The notes below the pieces were generated by a model. That model was not told where the DNA came from, did no database searches, and worked only from the letters and a program-made list of their open reading frames with translations. Position numbers and translations under genes: made by a program. 64,000 nucleotides of DNA from Dictyophora rubrovolvata (Eukaryota; Basidiomycota; Agaricomycetes; Phallales; Phallaceae): NCBI GenBank assembly GCA_029959195.1, contig CP114127.1, forward strand, positions 558,001 to 622,000, written 5' to 3'. The stretch's first letter is position 1. Each line of letters begins with the position of its first letter. Below are positions 1 through 12,600 of this stretch, piece after piece.

Positions 1-265
1 GATGATGTGGAGAAGGACGTCCATAGGTATTGTGGTCATTCTCTACGAGCGCTGTGAGAAGAGTAGCCGTCAAAGAGCGATCCTCGATGTGAACTGGGAT
101 ATTGTCAGTAGTTCAATATGTTTGTTTGTAGATATTTGACGTTGCTAGAGGCGTCTGGAGACGCCAGAATTCTCGTGATCTCAGCTGAAATAGCTTGTCG
201 CCGAAGTGCCGGATCAGGCTCGGCCATTCCGCACAGAACGTGACATTGTGTTCTGCTTCCTGCTG

Positions 266-2343
266 ATGGGTCTATATCCTTCTTACGCTGCATGTTCGAT
301 TGATGATATAGCGACGCCTTTATCTTCGTCGGAATCCAATGTCAAAGAATATGATTACATTATCATAGGCGGTATGTCTTTCTTTAATCCCCAGCTCCGA
401 ATCCTCAGGCTCTTATGTTTTCTATTCAGGTGGAACAGCGGGGTGCGTGCTTGCCAACCGCCTCAGCGAAAATCCGAACATATCCGTCTTACTGCTCGAG
501 CGTGGTCCCGTTTTGAACACTTGGACATCCCGTGTGCCTTTGCTTTCCATGAACGTGCATTCTGCCGGTTACCCAATCTACAGATGGCCTAGTGCTCCAA
601 TCAAAGGCGCAATCAACGGTTCCACGGATTTAGTTAGTGGGAAAGTATTGGGTGGAACCTCTAAAGTAAATGGGTTTACCTATTCTAGGCCATTTCCAGG
701 TGAACTGGACCGATGGTCTCGCAACGGTCGCAAAGGCTGGTCTTACGAAGATGTTGAGCCTCTTTTTATTCGATCCGAGACGTCTCTGACTCACCAAACT
801 TCGTCGCATCGAGGCACCACAGGTAAATCACAATGGATTCAATGTTCAGGTATTCTTCTTTTTATCCATTTGTAGGACCCTGGCAAAACCAAGCTTCCGA
901 GATCTTCCTAAAAAGTGTCGATAGGTTCGTGATAAACATGCTCATGAAAATGTTTTCCCTATGGATGATCATCATAGGATGGTAAAAGCCGCAGAAACTC
1001 TCGGTTTCCCATTCATTAAAGAAGCGAATCGGCCAGAAGGTCCAGTAGTTGGGACAATTTTAACGGAACGCACCATCGATGCGAAAGGTTACCGCACCTC
1101 AGCGTCAGATGCATTCTTACCCCAGTCCCTCGTTTCAGAAAGGAAAGCTCGTCTCAAAATCTGTCCCAACGTACTTGTGACAAAAATTAAATTCGAAAAA
1201 GACGACCCTGACAACTCTGGCGACTGTAATATTCGAGCACGGGGTGTTTTTATTGAGCAAGACTCAGCCTTGGAAGCCGCTCGACCAACATCTTATTATA
1301 TCGTCGCTCGCAAAGAGGTTATTCTCTGTGCAGGAGCCATTGCGTCACCCCATTTGCTTATGCTAAGGTTTGAAAATTCTCTCAAAACTCATTGATGTGA
1401 ACTCAATTCTTTTATAGCGGCATAGGGCCGCAGTCTCACCTAGAATCAGTGGGTGTTTCAGTCGTTCAAGACATGCCCGGTGTCGGAATGCATTTGGTAT
1501 GTTTTTACACCCTTCTCACGATTTGGTTTTTCACAATTACAATAGCAAGATCACACTGGAGCAGCAATGATTTTCCGTGTCCCTCTCAAAGACACTTTAC
1601 ACGTGATTGAACAAAACCCGTTGTACGCCTTGGGTTCCTTCCTCCAATATCTCTTCTTCAAACGGGGTCTTTTCACTGCTCCTCTAATCGACGTCACAAT
1701 CTACACACGATCGTCTCTGATAGACGACAACATGAGAGTTAAAATCCACAACCCTTCCGAAACCGACGCTCGCAACCCGGACAACATTCCCGACATCGAA
1801 ATCATGCCTACGCCTTATAACGCCAGCCTCACTACCAAACATCCCCTCAAAGGCAAAGGCCTGTTCTCTCTCCTTTCCGCAGTTCTACAACCCAAATCCA
1901 CCGGAACAGTTCGTTTAACATCCAAAGATCCAAGGATCCGACCTATTTGCGAACTAGGCTTATTCAAAGATCCCGAAGACGCTGTCGTTTTGCGTAAAGG
2001 TGTTCGTCTCGCTCTTCGAATTTCTCGACAGGTGCGTGAAGAAGGGTATGAGATGGAAGATGTATTCGTCCCCAAAAGCGAGAGCGATCAAGATATTGAC
2101 GAGTTCGCGTTGAAAGAACCTCTCTCTACATTTCATTACACATCTACCTGCCGGATGGCTCCTCTAAATGATCCATCTCCTGGTGTAGTTGATGACGAGC
2201 TGCGTGTACATGGGATTAAAGGCCTTAGGATCGCGGATGGAAGTATCCTCCCAAATATTCCTGCGACGCATACGCAAGCTGCTATCGTTATGGTAGCTGA
2301 GAAGTGTGCTGATCTCATAAAAGCCGGCTGGAAAGATTTGTGA
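266..2343 (+). CDS. GMC family FAD-dependent oxidoreductase (aryl-alcohol/choline oxidase-like)
   Basis: Flavoenzyme of the glucose-methanol-choline family, which oxidises alcohols and passes electrons to oxygen or quinones; many fungal members are secreted H2O2 producers in wood decay. Six exons join in frame: 266-371, 430-822, 876-924, 978-1367, 1418-1496, 1546-2343, giving 604 aa. The FAD-binding GGGTAG motif is at residues 35-40 and is split by intron 1; the family motif GMHLQDH ends at H342 and is split by intron 5. The two C-terminal histidines expected at the active site are H536 (in HYTSTCRM) and H581 (in THTQA). The start at 266 is the first in-frame ATG. The in-frame codons just upstream (from a GTG at 206) read like a signal-peptide core, so a short 5' exon upstream may be missing from this model. 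The subfamily cannot be assigned from sequence alone. Confidence 0.9.
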
Positions 2344-2519
2344 ACGGCGTGAGATTGGGAGTTTCCGGTCCCGATATTATAACTTATTATTCATATGTTG
2401 TTCGGGCAAATGGGACTCTGACTATTCTTATTGATCAAGTTGTTTACGTATGTAAATCATACCTATACTAGGAATCCTTGATACCATGCTTTCCAAGAAA
2501 AGAATAAGGTCAATGAAAA

Positions 2520-4580
2520 TCACTGATCAATTGTAAAACCTGCGGCATGTAGCGCGACAGCCAACTATTGTTAGAGGGAAAAGAGACAAATCAGTAGACA
2601 TACTAAGATGATTCATCCCAAAACAAAGACACGTACATCGACTTTAGCAATGGATTTGATTTGACTGATGTCATAACCTTCTCGGTCGCTCAAATCACCT
2701 ACAGATAAACAATGAATTTGAATTACAATATGGTCGTATGAGAACAGTGAACCTACCACTGTTATGGTACATTGGATCAACTATAGGGCCAGCGCGCTCA
2801 AATAATTGCATGGCAGCGAAACCTTGTCGATGGAAGGACTAATAAAGCAAACGGACTCGACCATCACAAGGCAAAATAACAAATGGAAAAGGTGAAAACT
2901 TACCTCATGATCTGAACAGCAAGCCTTTGAAAAGAATGAAAATGAGAAAAGTGTGTTCTAGGTGTTTTAGAACGACGTACGGAAGTAGGTCCTACTGCCA
3001 ATTCTGGAGAATACAGGGCAGAGACATTTTGAATAAGATACGCGACTTCGATTGTTCCGACACTTGAAGAAAGGTAAGATTAAAGAATAGATAGGAAATT
3101 CAGACGTCTTACGATGGAGTGTAAGCTAATTGAGGAGGTTCCTCGGGACTATGATATCCCAGCATATCAGCTTGTATCATCATTGCTACATCAACGTTGT
3201 TCTCTCGAAGAGACTCTGCAATTAAACGAATTCACAGTTAATTATCCCCCAAATCTGAAAGAAAAATAAAATATAACCATACGAGCATAGGCACGACTTC
3301 CAAGTAGACCCTGCTCTTCTCCTGCGAACGCGGCAAATTTAACATTAGCATTGAATTTGATGCCGTTGTTCTTAATGGTCCGCGCGATTTCAAGAAGTGC
3401 AATTGTTCCTGAACCGTCATCATTTGCTCCAGGAGCGCGGAGACTTTTACGAGAAGCTTATATCAATAAACCTATACCAGAGAGTGCAAGTGTTTGTATA
3501 TACATACCTGCCAAAGCTGCCACGGGAATCGTAGTGAGCGGCGAGAACACTTGATTCAAGGTGGGTAAATGCGACAATCGCTCTTTGAATGAGAAGTACT
3601 TACATGGTTTCGGAGATGCTTGACAGCGAAGGATATTCACTGAGAAAACTCAAAAGTTCAGAGCTGTTAAAAAGAAGCGGGTGGGAAAAAAAGATAATAC
3701 CATATGACGTTAGGCGCAAAGCCAATTAGGAATGACTGTAATTCGCATTGTAACCCAGATTCTTCAAAGTGTGCTTTGATCCATTTGGCAGCTGTCCGAG
3801 CACCTGGAGCAAACGAGTGGCGACTGATAATATCAGAATCGGGGTCTTCCCCGGAAAGGTACCGTATGTTGCTTAATAATCTTTCCTCCTACAAAATCTG
3901 TTGACTCGCCGCAAAGAGCGCTGAGAACTGGGGTAACGCACGGATATCGAGTTGACAATATCAACTACATTCGCATCAAACTTCAGAGCATTCAACCACT
4001 TCTGAACACGACTGATAGATTCAGCTGGAACCGGTATAAGAGCTGAATCCAGTGGAACGTGTACTGAAACTAGAAAGCGGGGAAGGAACATATCTAGCTC
4101 CGGGATTAATTCGTTGGGAACTGTGATAAGGGCGGAAGTGGGCGTTTGATGGATAACTCCAGCTGTTGGTGTACGAAATTTTTGCTGGTTGACTCCGTAT
4201 TCATATTGATTGGATGGCCCGGAGGTCCAATCCTTCAGATTACCCATAAGCTCCTCCAAAACGACTCCAAATGCGGCGTCACCATCTCCTTTGAGGCTCT
4301 CGTCAACTCCCGCGTCCTGAATGTAAAACACCTGATTGGTATCTGTATCGGGTATAGTGATAATTTTGTAGTCTCGCGAATCCGAACGGTCGAGGTCATG
4401 AATGTAATCAGGCTGCAAGCGGGAGACACGATAAATATGTTGTCCTACACCGTAGATTCCTAGGACAGTCCCGTGCACATACTCGGTCGTAACATTGATG
4501 TTCGAGATAGCTAGGCTAGAGCCAGAGAGCGCTCCTCTCGCAAGAAGAGGCAGAATGACGACGAGACACGAGACAAGCAT
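2520..4580 (-). CDS. M28 family zinc aminopeptidase, secreted
   Basis: Co-catalytic two-zinc exopeptidase of family M28. Eleven exons close in frame: 4580-3942, 3888-3701, 3639-3604, 3549-3508, 3443-3283, 3215-3113, 3062-2981, 2924-2904, 2838-2757, 2698-2637 and 2564-2520, giving 486 aa. A hydrophobic N-terminus (MLVSCLVVILPLLARG) looks like a signal peptide and is followed by a propeptide-like region of about 200 residues. Metal ligands and catalytic residues are visible: H293 and D295 in AAHYDSRGS, D310/D311 in GANDDGSG, E344/E345 in GEEQGLLGS, D372 in QADMLGY and H423 in CCSDHESF. Exon 8 is only 21 nt and carries the last histidine ligand. The gene lies divergent to the GH127 gene and convergent with the GMC gene (176 bp between stops). 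It looks intact. Confidence 0.92.
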
Positions 4581-5215
4581 TTGACTGATTCCGGCGAACT
4601 CCCGGAGCGCCCAAACTTACACGGAGTTTGAAAATTCTACGGAGTCATATGATCATGTTGTCGAAAGCTCGCCGTTCTCGGACGGCTATTTTTTCGTCCG
4701 TAAGTATACCATTAAAAGGTCTAACACGGTCTTACATACGACCCAATGTTACTTCAATTTTCGAAGAAGAACAATGTCTAACCGTTTGAAAACGCCGGAA
4801 TTCAGTCTTCAAAAGATTGATGCATCTGAGGTTGTTCCTGTATGTTTCTATCCATCGGTGCCTCTCCAATATGTCGTCATTCCTGTTCTCTAGAAACAAC
4901 GAACATGCATATCTTCTCCGCGATAATAACTTTCATGGTTCCAAAGTGCCCCCAATTGGCTCTGGAACACAGCCGTGTAGTACATGCAGTTCAAATCATT
5001 TCTCCTGGATCTTTTCTCGATGGGATTTGGGTGGTATAAGTCATAGAACATGTCGTCGGCGTAACAACTGCTTTGTTCTTTCAACTCAAGTTGCGTTAAA
5101 TCACCACGTGCTTGATTCCCAGCCGGTAGACGGCAAGCAGGTCGGATCGGCTTCTTGTTATTCACACAAGCACCGAGATAGATTGTAACTCTGTTTCAAT
5201 TCCACAGTATCCGCT
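4581..5215. other. Divergent intergenic region between M28 and GH127 genes
   Basis: About 635 bp separate the two divergent start codons. No open reading frame here shows family features. It presumably holds both promoters, but no clear TATA box was found. Confidence 0.4.
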
Positions 5216-7941
5216 ATGAACACTCCATCGACATCTAATCTATCTTTGAAAGGTATTCCCTATAATCAAGTCTATATCACATCAGACTTCTGGAGGAATC
5301 GAATTCAAACTACTAAAACCAATACGTTACCTGCAATTTGGAAACAACTCAAAATAACCGGTCGCTGGGATGTATTGAAACTGAACTGGAGAGAGGGCAT
5401 GCCTAATCGACCGTACATGTCTTCTTAAACGTCTGTTACTTTTCATATGTATTTATCTAAGCCATTATATCAAGGCATCACTTTTGGGACTCTGATATTG
5501 CGAAATGGACTGAAGCCACTTGTTACGCTCTCACGTCATATCCCAAATCACTTGAAGGATCAGTTTTGGGTCTTTCCACGGATGAAAAGGAACTTGACTT
5601 ATTCTTGACTTCCAAAGTCGCTGAGGCTGTCGATATGATATCGAAGGCTCAATGGAAAGACGGCTACATTAACAGCTACTTTACGGTACGCACAATAACC
5701 TGAATTTTTAACCCCCAAAATATCCATGCGATCCTTCGTTCAATAGGTAGTCGAGCCAGGAAAGCGATGGACTAATGTTGCGTGAGTAATACAATACATA
5801 CTTCCTCTCTGCTCGTGTTGATCTTTCTCTCACGATCTTGTCAGCTGGAATCATGAAATGTATTGCGCCGGACATTTGTTGGAAGCCGCTATCGCCCATA
5901 ATGACTATGTCAGGTCAAACAACGCTTCTCGCATGTCTAGCGATGACCCAGACGAGCTTGCATTATTACGACCCTTAATAAGATATGTGAAACACATCAA
6001 TCGGATTTTTGGACCTGAGGAACGCCAAAGACGCGGGTATGTAAGATATTCCCCACGGGAGTGGCTGATTTAAAGATGTTGATACTGCTTTACTAATACC
6101 CGAAACTTAGATATCCAGGGCATCAAGAACTAGAACTCGCTCTCATGAAGCTTCATGATCATCTCTCTCGACTAAATTTCGATAATTCTGTCATTGAGTT
6201 GAATAAAATCCGGGACGACGCTCTTTCCCTTGCTTCATTTTTCGTTCGAGAGCGTGGTACAACACGGAATGGTACGCATAGTACTATCATGACAACTCGC
6301 CGCCTGACGAATTTGCATAATCACGACTAGGAATGCATTTCTACGATTATGAAGCTAAGTTGCGTAAAAACGATCCTCCTGCAACTCCTGGCCCCTCGTA
6401 CCCTGATGCCCCTCGGTGGACATACAATCAGGCTAGTGCCCCAATTGACCGCATACAAAGTGTCGAGGGACATAGTGTTCGAACGGGGTAGGCATTTCAC
6501 ATAGTAAATAATGACATAACATACTTAACATGTTCCGCTGTCAGGTACTGGCTTACCGGAGTTTGTCATGTCGCTCGCATTACGCACGACGCTTTGCTAG
6601 CAGAGAGCTCGAAAAGGCTCTGGCAGAGTATGTCAGGGCGTAAGATGCACATAACTGTAAGGCACGTTTGATTATAAGATCATGATATTCCACTAACATT
6701 ATATTCTGAGGGCGGTATAGGGGCTATCGGTGACTGGGAAGGCTTCGGACCAGATTATTATTTCCCTAACGAAACTGGTATCTGCAAATCTGCTCCACTA
6801 CAATTAATAGCGTCCTTTTTAACTGGTTTTATAGCCTATCTTGAAACGTGTGCTGCTATATCTTTGATATTCTTCGCCCATCAGATGCATCTTCTCGAGC
6901 CTTTTGAACCGAGACACTACGACGTCCTTGAGCGCGCTTTATATAATGGTGCTCTGGTCGGATTAAGCCTGGATGGAAAGAAGTTTTTTTACGATAATCC
7001 TTTGGCCACAGTCGGAAAACGTGTAGAGAGAAAAGAGTGGTTTGAGGTAAACAGCACGTTTCCTAGAACATAGCAGATACCAGTGCACGCTAAGTTTCAT
7101 ATTAATTAGGTTGCATGCTGTCCCCCCAATATCACCCGTCTTCTCGCTTCAATGAGCAAGTATATACATAGCTATGGACCTTCGAATGATACCAAAGAGT
7201 ACTTATTCATAAATCTTCTCATCCCTTCCCGGGCAGTCTTTCAAACTCGCAGCGGAAACGAGATCTTTGTAAACCAAGAACGGAACGGAAATAATTTTAC
7301 ATTTCGGATTACTGGACTCGAAACTCCGGTAATAGAAAATCATTTCTCCACTGTATATGACTGGGCAAATTTGGAAGATATCGACGTAAGAAATATAGTA
7401 CCATCGCCCTCTTTCCTTTCATTCACCCGCGTATTAATAGTTCAATTGCCAAGACTGCGCTTGCGCATTATCCCCAAGTCCACGAATTGCCGGATTCATT
7501 GTTTCGGGATCTTTCCCAACGATTTATATGCATCTGACAATCCGACCACGTCTCGTATATCCGAATCCGAGTGACTCCGTGAATCGAGATTGTGTCGCTG
7601 TGCAATATGGCCCGCATATATACTGCATCGAAACGGTCGACAATGAAGAAGTAGCCGATTTGCGCCAGATTAGAATACCTCGGAATGCTACAACAAATTT
7701 TGTTCGGGTGCATAAGAAAATTGGGGGTATTGGGCTGGAGTGTCTGAGGTGTCAGGCATACATCGATGATCATGAATCAACGGACGAGGGCGGCGGCCGG
7801 GGAGGTTGGGTGGTTCTTCCTCAATTGAAAGATTTGCGTCCCATTGAAGTGGAGTTAATTCCGTATTTTGCATGGGCGAACCGAGGACCATCTGATATAC
7901 GGGTTTGGCTTCGGTTGATTGATGTATATGATGACTACTAA
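5216..7941 (+). CDS. GH127 (DUF1680) beta-L-arabinofuranosidase-like glycoside hydrolase
   Basis: Family GH127 enzymes release beta-linked L-arabinofuranose using a zinc-bound cysteine nucleophile. Eleven exons close in frame: 5216-5412, 5475-5685, 5747-5781, 5845-6036, 6111-6271, 6331-6487, 6545-6656, 6711-6777, 6835-7046, 7110-7385 and 7441-7941, giving 706 aa. Landmarks run in family order: [42 protein letters not shown] and the terminal YFAWANRGP. The zinc/nucleophile set seen in characterised members (E-x-C plus a CC pair) is present as E381, C383, C451 and C452. No signal peptide is evident. The stop codon at 7939-7941 lies inside the target-site duplication of the LINE that follows, so the native 3' UTR has been split from the coding region. 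A rearranged fragment of exons 1-2 lies near 20.8 kb. Confidence 0.92.
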
Positions 7942-7949
7942 TGCGGAAG
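7937..7949. repeat. LINE target-site duplication, 5' copy
   Basis: The 13-bp string ACTAATGCGGAAG occurs here and again at 13789-13801, directly flanking the LINE. The 5' copy contains the GH127 stop codon. Confidence 0.9.
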
Positions 7950-8054
7950 GGACCTCTCACGCTCTTACCACTACCATTAAAAACTTCTTAACACACTACC
8001 TCCCTTCACACACATCTAAACAACTAAACTTGATTAGATACCCTTTCCATCCAC

Positions 8055-9698
8055 ATGTCGGCCCCAAACCCGACACAAAAAACAAAGCTTCCATCTGCGA
8101 CAACAGATAAACGAGGAAAGTCAACGAGCGACCCACCAAAGGATGACGACAGCCTTAATAGACGCTCGACAAGATTAGCGACACAGGTTGATAAGTTCGT
8201 GAAACCTAAATGGGAAACCCTACTCGAAGCAAAACAGAATATATTTGATCAAGAGTCAGCATTGAGATATTTAATAGAGTCCGAATACATTGAGGAGACA
8301 ATGACTATAAACCTGGATCATTTGAGCTATGCACTAATGCTTTTTTCAGCCACAACGAACCTCAAAGCCATACAAGAAGGCGTAAGAGCGATTGCAATAT
8401 TACTCAGAGAAAAGAGCAATATCACAAGAGGTGAACTCATCAGTGAGGCATTAGATGAACGACTGACTCCAACAGTGAACCAGCTAACAGAGATAAAAGA
8501 AGAGCTGGGAACAATAGTGAGTCAACTAAAAGAAACCAGCCTAACACAGAGACAGGAAACAACAACATACGCAACAGTGATGAAGAAACCAGCAGAAACC
8601 AGAGGCTCAACAACGGACATCAAAAGAAGACAGATATTGATAGAACAAGAAGGGAGAGGTGAGTACCCCAACGCACTGATAAAACTGACAGAGGTACAAT
8701 TAGTGGCAAAGGCAAATGAAGCAATAAGCATAGCAAAAATAAAGGGAGAAGGGGAATGTAAAATTATAAGTGCAAAGAAGCTACAAAGGGGTGGAGTGGT
8801 ACTGGAACTCAATACAACAGATGCAGCGGACACCATACGACACAAGAAAGCGGAATTCTGCAAGTCATTCAGCCCAACAGCACAACTACGCGAAAGGAAC
8901 TACACAGTGAAACTCAACTTCGTCCCAGTCACACATGATACCAACAGCGAATGGGAAAGACAACGCATCGAGGAACGATCGGGTCTGCAAAATGACCAAC
9001 TAGCGACGACCACATGGATCAAACCGGCAGACCGACGAAGAGAGCATCAAGAAGTCGCAACACTAATAGCCCGATTCAAAAGCCCAGAGGCTGCAAACAA
9101 GGCAATAAGGGAGGGAATGATCATACAGGGAAAAAGGGTAAGAGGAAACAAGATGACTAATGGCCCAATCCGATGCTTCCACTGTCAAAGGTATGGCCAT
9201 TTCGCTGCTAACTGCCCACAGAGACAGGACTCCACAAAGTGCCCGATATGCACTGGACCACACAGAAGAGAGGAATGCGAAGAGACGAGGAAGCAGGATT
9301 TTAAATGCCCCAACTGCAAGAAGAGAGGCCACGCAGCATGGGACCAGGAGTGTGAAACCTATAGAAATCAACTAGAACGACTGATAAAGAAAAATGAAGA
9401 GATACAGTACCGGTTCTACCCAACAAGTGAGAAATGGACATGGGAGAAAGATCCCATATATGAGGTGAGCACTGAAGAAAAAACTGAAATACAAGAAGAG
9501 ACTGCAGGTGAGAGAGTGGACAGTGAGAGTGAAGAGGAGGGAGAAGTGGAAGAAGAGTGGAAGGAAGTACGGCAACGCGGGAAAAAGTCAATGGCAAATC
9601 CAGGCCTAACTCAGACAACCCTAGAAGGTTTTGCATATAGGAAACAGACAAACGATGAAGAGGATATCAACGGGGAGGGCAAAGTAGCCAATGAATAG
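8055..9698 (+). CDS. LINE ORF1, gag-like nucleic-acid-binding protein
   Basis: Uninterrupted 547-aa protein, charged and rich in Glu, Lys and Arg, probably with a coiled coil in the first 180 residues. Three cysteine clusters lie near residues 372-435: CFHCQRYGHFAANC (CCHC), CPICTGPHRREEC and CPNCKKRGHAAWDQEC. These resemble the zinc knuckles of retroelement ORF1 proteins that bind element RNA. The C-terminus is strongly acidic. Its stop TAG at 9696-9698 overlaps the ORF2 start by 8 nt (ATGAATAG), suggesting that ORF2 is translated by termination-reinitiation or frameshifting. Confidence 0.9.
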   Translation: MSAPNPTQKTKLPSATTDKRGKSTSDPPKDDDSLNRRSTRLATQVDKFVKPKWETLLEAKQNIFDQESALRYLIESEYIEETMTINLDHLSYALMLFSATTNLKAIQEGVRAIAILLREKSNITRGELISEALDERLTPTVNQLTEIKEELGTIVSQLKETSLTQRQETTTYATVMKKPAETRGSTTDIKRRQILIEQEGRGEYPNALIKLTEVQLVAKANEAISIAKIKGEGECKIISAKKLQRGGVVLELNTTDAADTIRHKKAEFCKSFSPTAQLRERNYTVKLNFVPVTHDTNSEWERQRIEERSGLQNDQLATTTWIKPADRRREHQEVATLIARFKSPEAANKAIREGMIIQGKRVRGNKMTNGPIRCFHCQRYGHFAANCPQRQDSTKCPICTGPHRREECEETRKQDFKCPNCKKRGHAAWDQECETYRNQLERLIKKNEEIQYRFYPTSEKWTWEKDPIYEVSTEEKTEIQEETAGERVDSESEEEGEVEEEWKEVRQRGKKSMANPGLTQTTLEGFAYRKQTNDEEDINGEGKVANE

Positions 9699-12600
9699 AG
9701 AAACAGGTAACAAACAAACGCAGGAATTACTCACAATCAGACAGCAAAACCTAAACAAGTCAATGATCGCAACACAAAGTATGATAAATACAGTAAGCCC
9801 AACTAACACAGATATAATAGCAGTACAGGAACCGTACCTGGATTTCCTTAAAAGAACCAGAGCAACACGAGCATGGGCCACAGTATATCCAACAAATCAC
9901 AACAGAGATGGAGAAGAAAGGTCGAGAGCTACATTCCTTGTGAATGCGAAGATCAAAGTGTGGCAACAAATACAAGTCAACTCACCAGATATCGTCGCAA
10001 TAAAGGTAACAACAGGTATAGGAGAGATACTGATTGTTAATATATACAGTGATATCGAAAACTCTACTGCAGTTGAAACAGCGGCAGAGATAAGCAAACA
10101 AGAGTCACAAAAGTATGGCGGGAACTTACACATACTATGGGTAGGCGACTTCAACCGGCATCATCCCCTATGGGATGAATTGAGGAATGCACACTTGTTC
10201 ACAAGAGATAATCTTGAAAAAGCGCAAATTCTCATTAATACCACTGATGAATTAGATTTGCAGATGATACTACCGCGTAACATACCTACCCTCAAAGCAT
10301 GGACCACTGGGAACCGAACCAGACCAGACAATGTATTTGCATCTAGAGGAGTAGCACAAAACTTGGTATTTTGCAACTCTATAGAGGATGAAACTCCTGC
10401 ACAAACAGACCATTTTCCTATAATCACAAAACTGACTGTCAATATAGATAAAGCGGTAGACAGGGAAATACTCAACTTCAAAAATACAGATTGGGAGGAG
10501 TTCAGAGAAAACCTGGAGCCCCGGTTAGAGCAAATACAGAGAGAAGAACACATACCAAACAGGAAGGTTTTTGACGAACGTCTCACTACACTGATGAAAG
10601 CTTTAGGTGACACAATCAAGGAGACAGTACCAATAGCGAAGATTACTAGTTTTTCTAAACGTTGGTGGACTAAAGAGCTCACAGTGATGAGCAAAAGCAT
10701 GCGCAGCCTAAGAAACAGAAGTAGAAAAAGACGGCATGATGCAGAAGACCCAGTGCACGACTTACTTCGGACAGAACAGAACAAGTATGCCCAGGCCATA
10801 CGTGATGCAAAACAGTCACATTGGGAAAGCTTTCTAAAAGAAATAGATGAAAAAACCGTATGGGTAGCACACAAGTACGTGACAGGAGAACCTACTGATG
10901 GCGCTAACTCCAAAACTTTATCACTAAAAACCGTCAATCAAAATGGCGAGCAAATCCAAGTAGATCGAGACGAAGAAAAAGCAGACCTCTTCCTCCGAAC
11001 CTTCTTCCCTGATAAAGGAAATTACCCAAAGCCCCCTCAGAGGTACAAATACCCGCCACCTGCATTCGATTTTAAGCCAATAACCAACGAGCAAATAAAA
11101 AGAGCAATTGAGCGATTGAAACCATACAAGGCACCAGGTGAAAGCGGCGTACCTAATGTAGTGCTGATAAAAACAGCAGACCTAATCATCCCAATCCTCG
11201 GCCCACTTTTCCGTGCTACGTTCAGACTGAAATACTTCCCACAAGAGTGGAAGGACTCAACTATTGTGATCCTCAGAAAACCAGGAAAGCCGGACTACAC
11301 AAACCCCAGTGCATACCGCCCAATAGCGTTACTAGACACCATCGGTAAAGTGTTATCATCGTGTGCATCGGAAGATTTACTATACTACGCTGACAAACAC
11401 ACACTCTTGCCACATACCCAATTTGGCTGCAGACCAGGTAGAACCACAACAGATGCAATTCAACACACAGTATCTTTTGTAAAGAATGCCTGGCGTGCGG
11501 GAGACGAAGTGGCAGCACTGTTCCTTGACATAAAAGCGGCTTTCCCTAGTGTATTGCCCGAGTGGTTGGTTCACAGTATGTGAAAGAGAGGGATACCTAA
11601 ACAATATACTGACTGGTTTAGTGAAGTCCTACGCGATCGAAAAACCACCCTCACCTTTGACAAATACAAGTCCACACCAAAGGAGCTGAAGATAGGTCTG
11701 GACCAAGGGCGCCCAGAGTCTGGACCGATTTTTGCATTTTACAATGCAGCAATAGCGGACATAATGGAGGACAAGAAAAAAGAGGAAGTGGTGATATTCG
11801 CCGACGACACAACACTACTAGCAAGAGCCAAAACATTAGAAGACGCAACAGTAAAGTTAGAAGAGATGATGGACAAACTAACGGGACCCAACAAATGGGC
11901 GACCACACACAACTGTGTTTTTGCAATGGACAAATTCGCCCTCATTGGCTTCTCAAGGAAGCGGGAAAGAGATCCGAACAATCCAAGAAAGACAGTCCCT
12001 AAGACCCGTCCAGTGATCCATATAAATGGTGCGGAGATAAAACCCACAACTCACCATAAGTTTCTAGGCATAATTCTAGACGAGGAACTGAGGTTCAAAG
12101 CGCACGCTGACTATGCGCTAAAAAAGGGAGTGACCTGGTTAAGTCAGTACAGATGTCTTGCCAAACCGACGAGAGGAGTCGCTCTAAAGTACATGAGACG
12201 ATATTACCTGACGGTTGCGCTCCCAAAAATGCTATACGCGGCAGAAATCTTTTTGGCGAAAGGGACAACAGGAGTGGTGGGGGCGAGGGGCATGGTAGGG
12301 AAGCTGGCGAAAGTGCAAAGGGAGGCAGCTATCCTAATCACAGGTGCAATGAGAACCACAGCTACTGATGTTTTAGACGTGCATACAAACATCATACCTT
12401 TCAACCTCATGGTAGAGAAGGTGATCCGAAACGCCGGGACAAGGCTAGCTACCTTGCCAAAAACGCATGTCCTGCACAAACAGGTAAAACGCGCAGCGAA
12501 CAGATATGTCAACAGACATAGATCCTCACTCCACGAGGTCATGCACATAGTGGGAGCGGACACAGCCAAATACGAATGCATTAGGCCCCACACCTGGGGG

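Noticed and set aside
206-265. In-frame extension of the GMC gene from a GTG codon
   Set aside because: GTG is not an expected nuclear start; the frame is closed by TAG just upstream. Kept only as a hint of a missing signal-peptide exon.
10161-10937. 258-codon minus-strand frame
   Set aside because: Antisense shadow within LINE ORF2.
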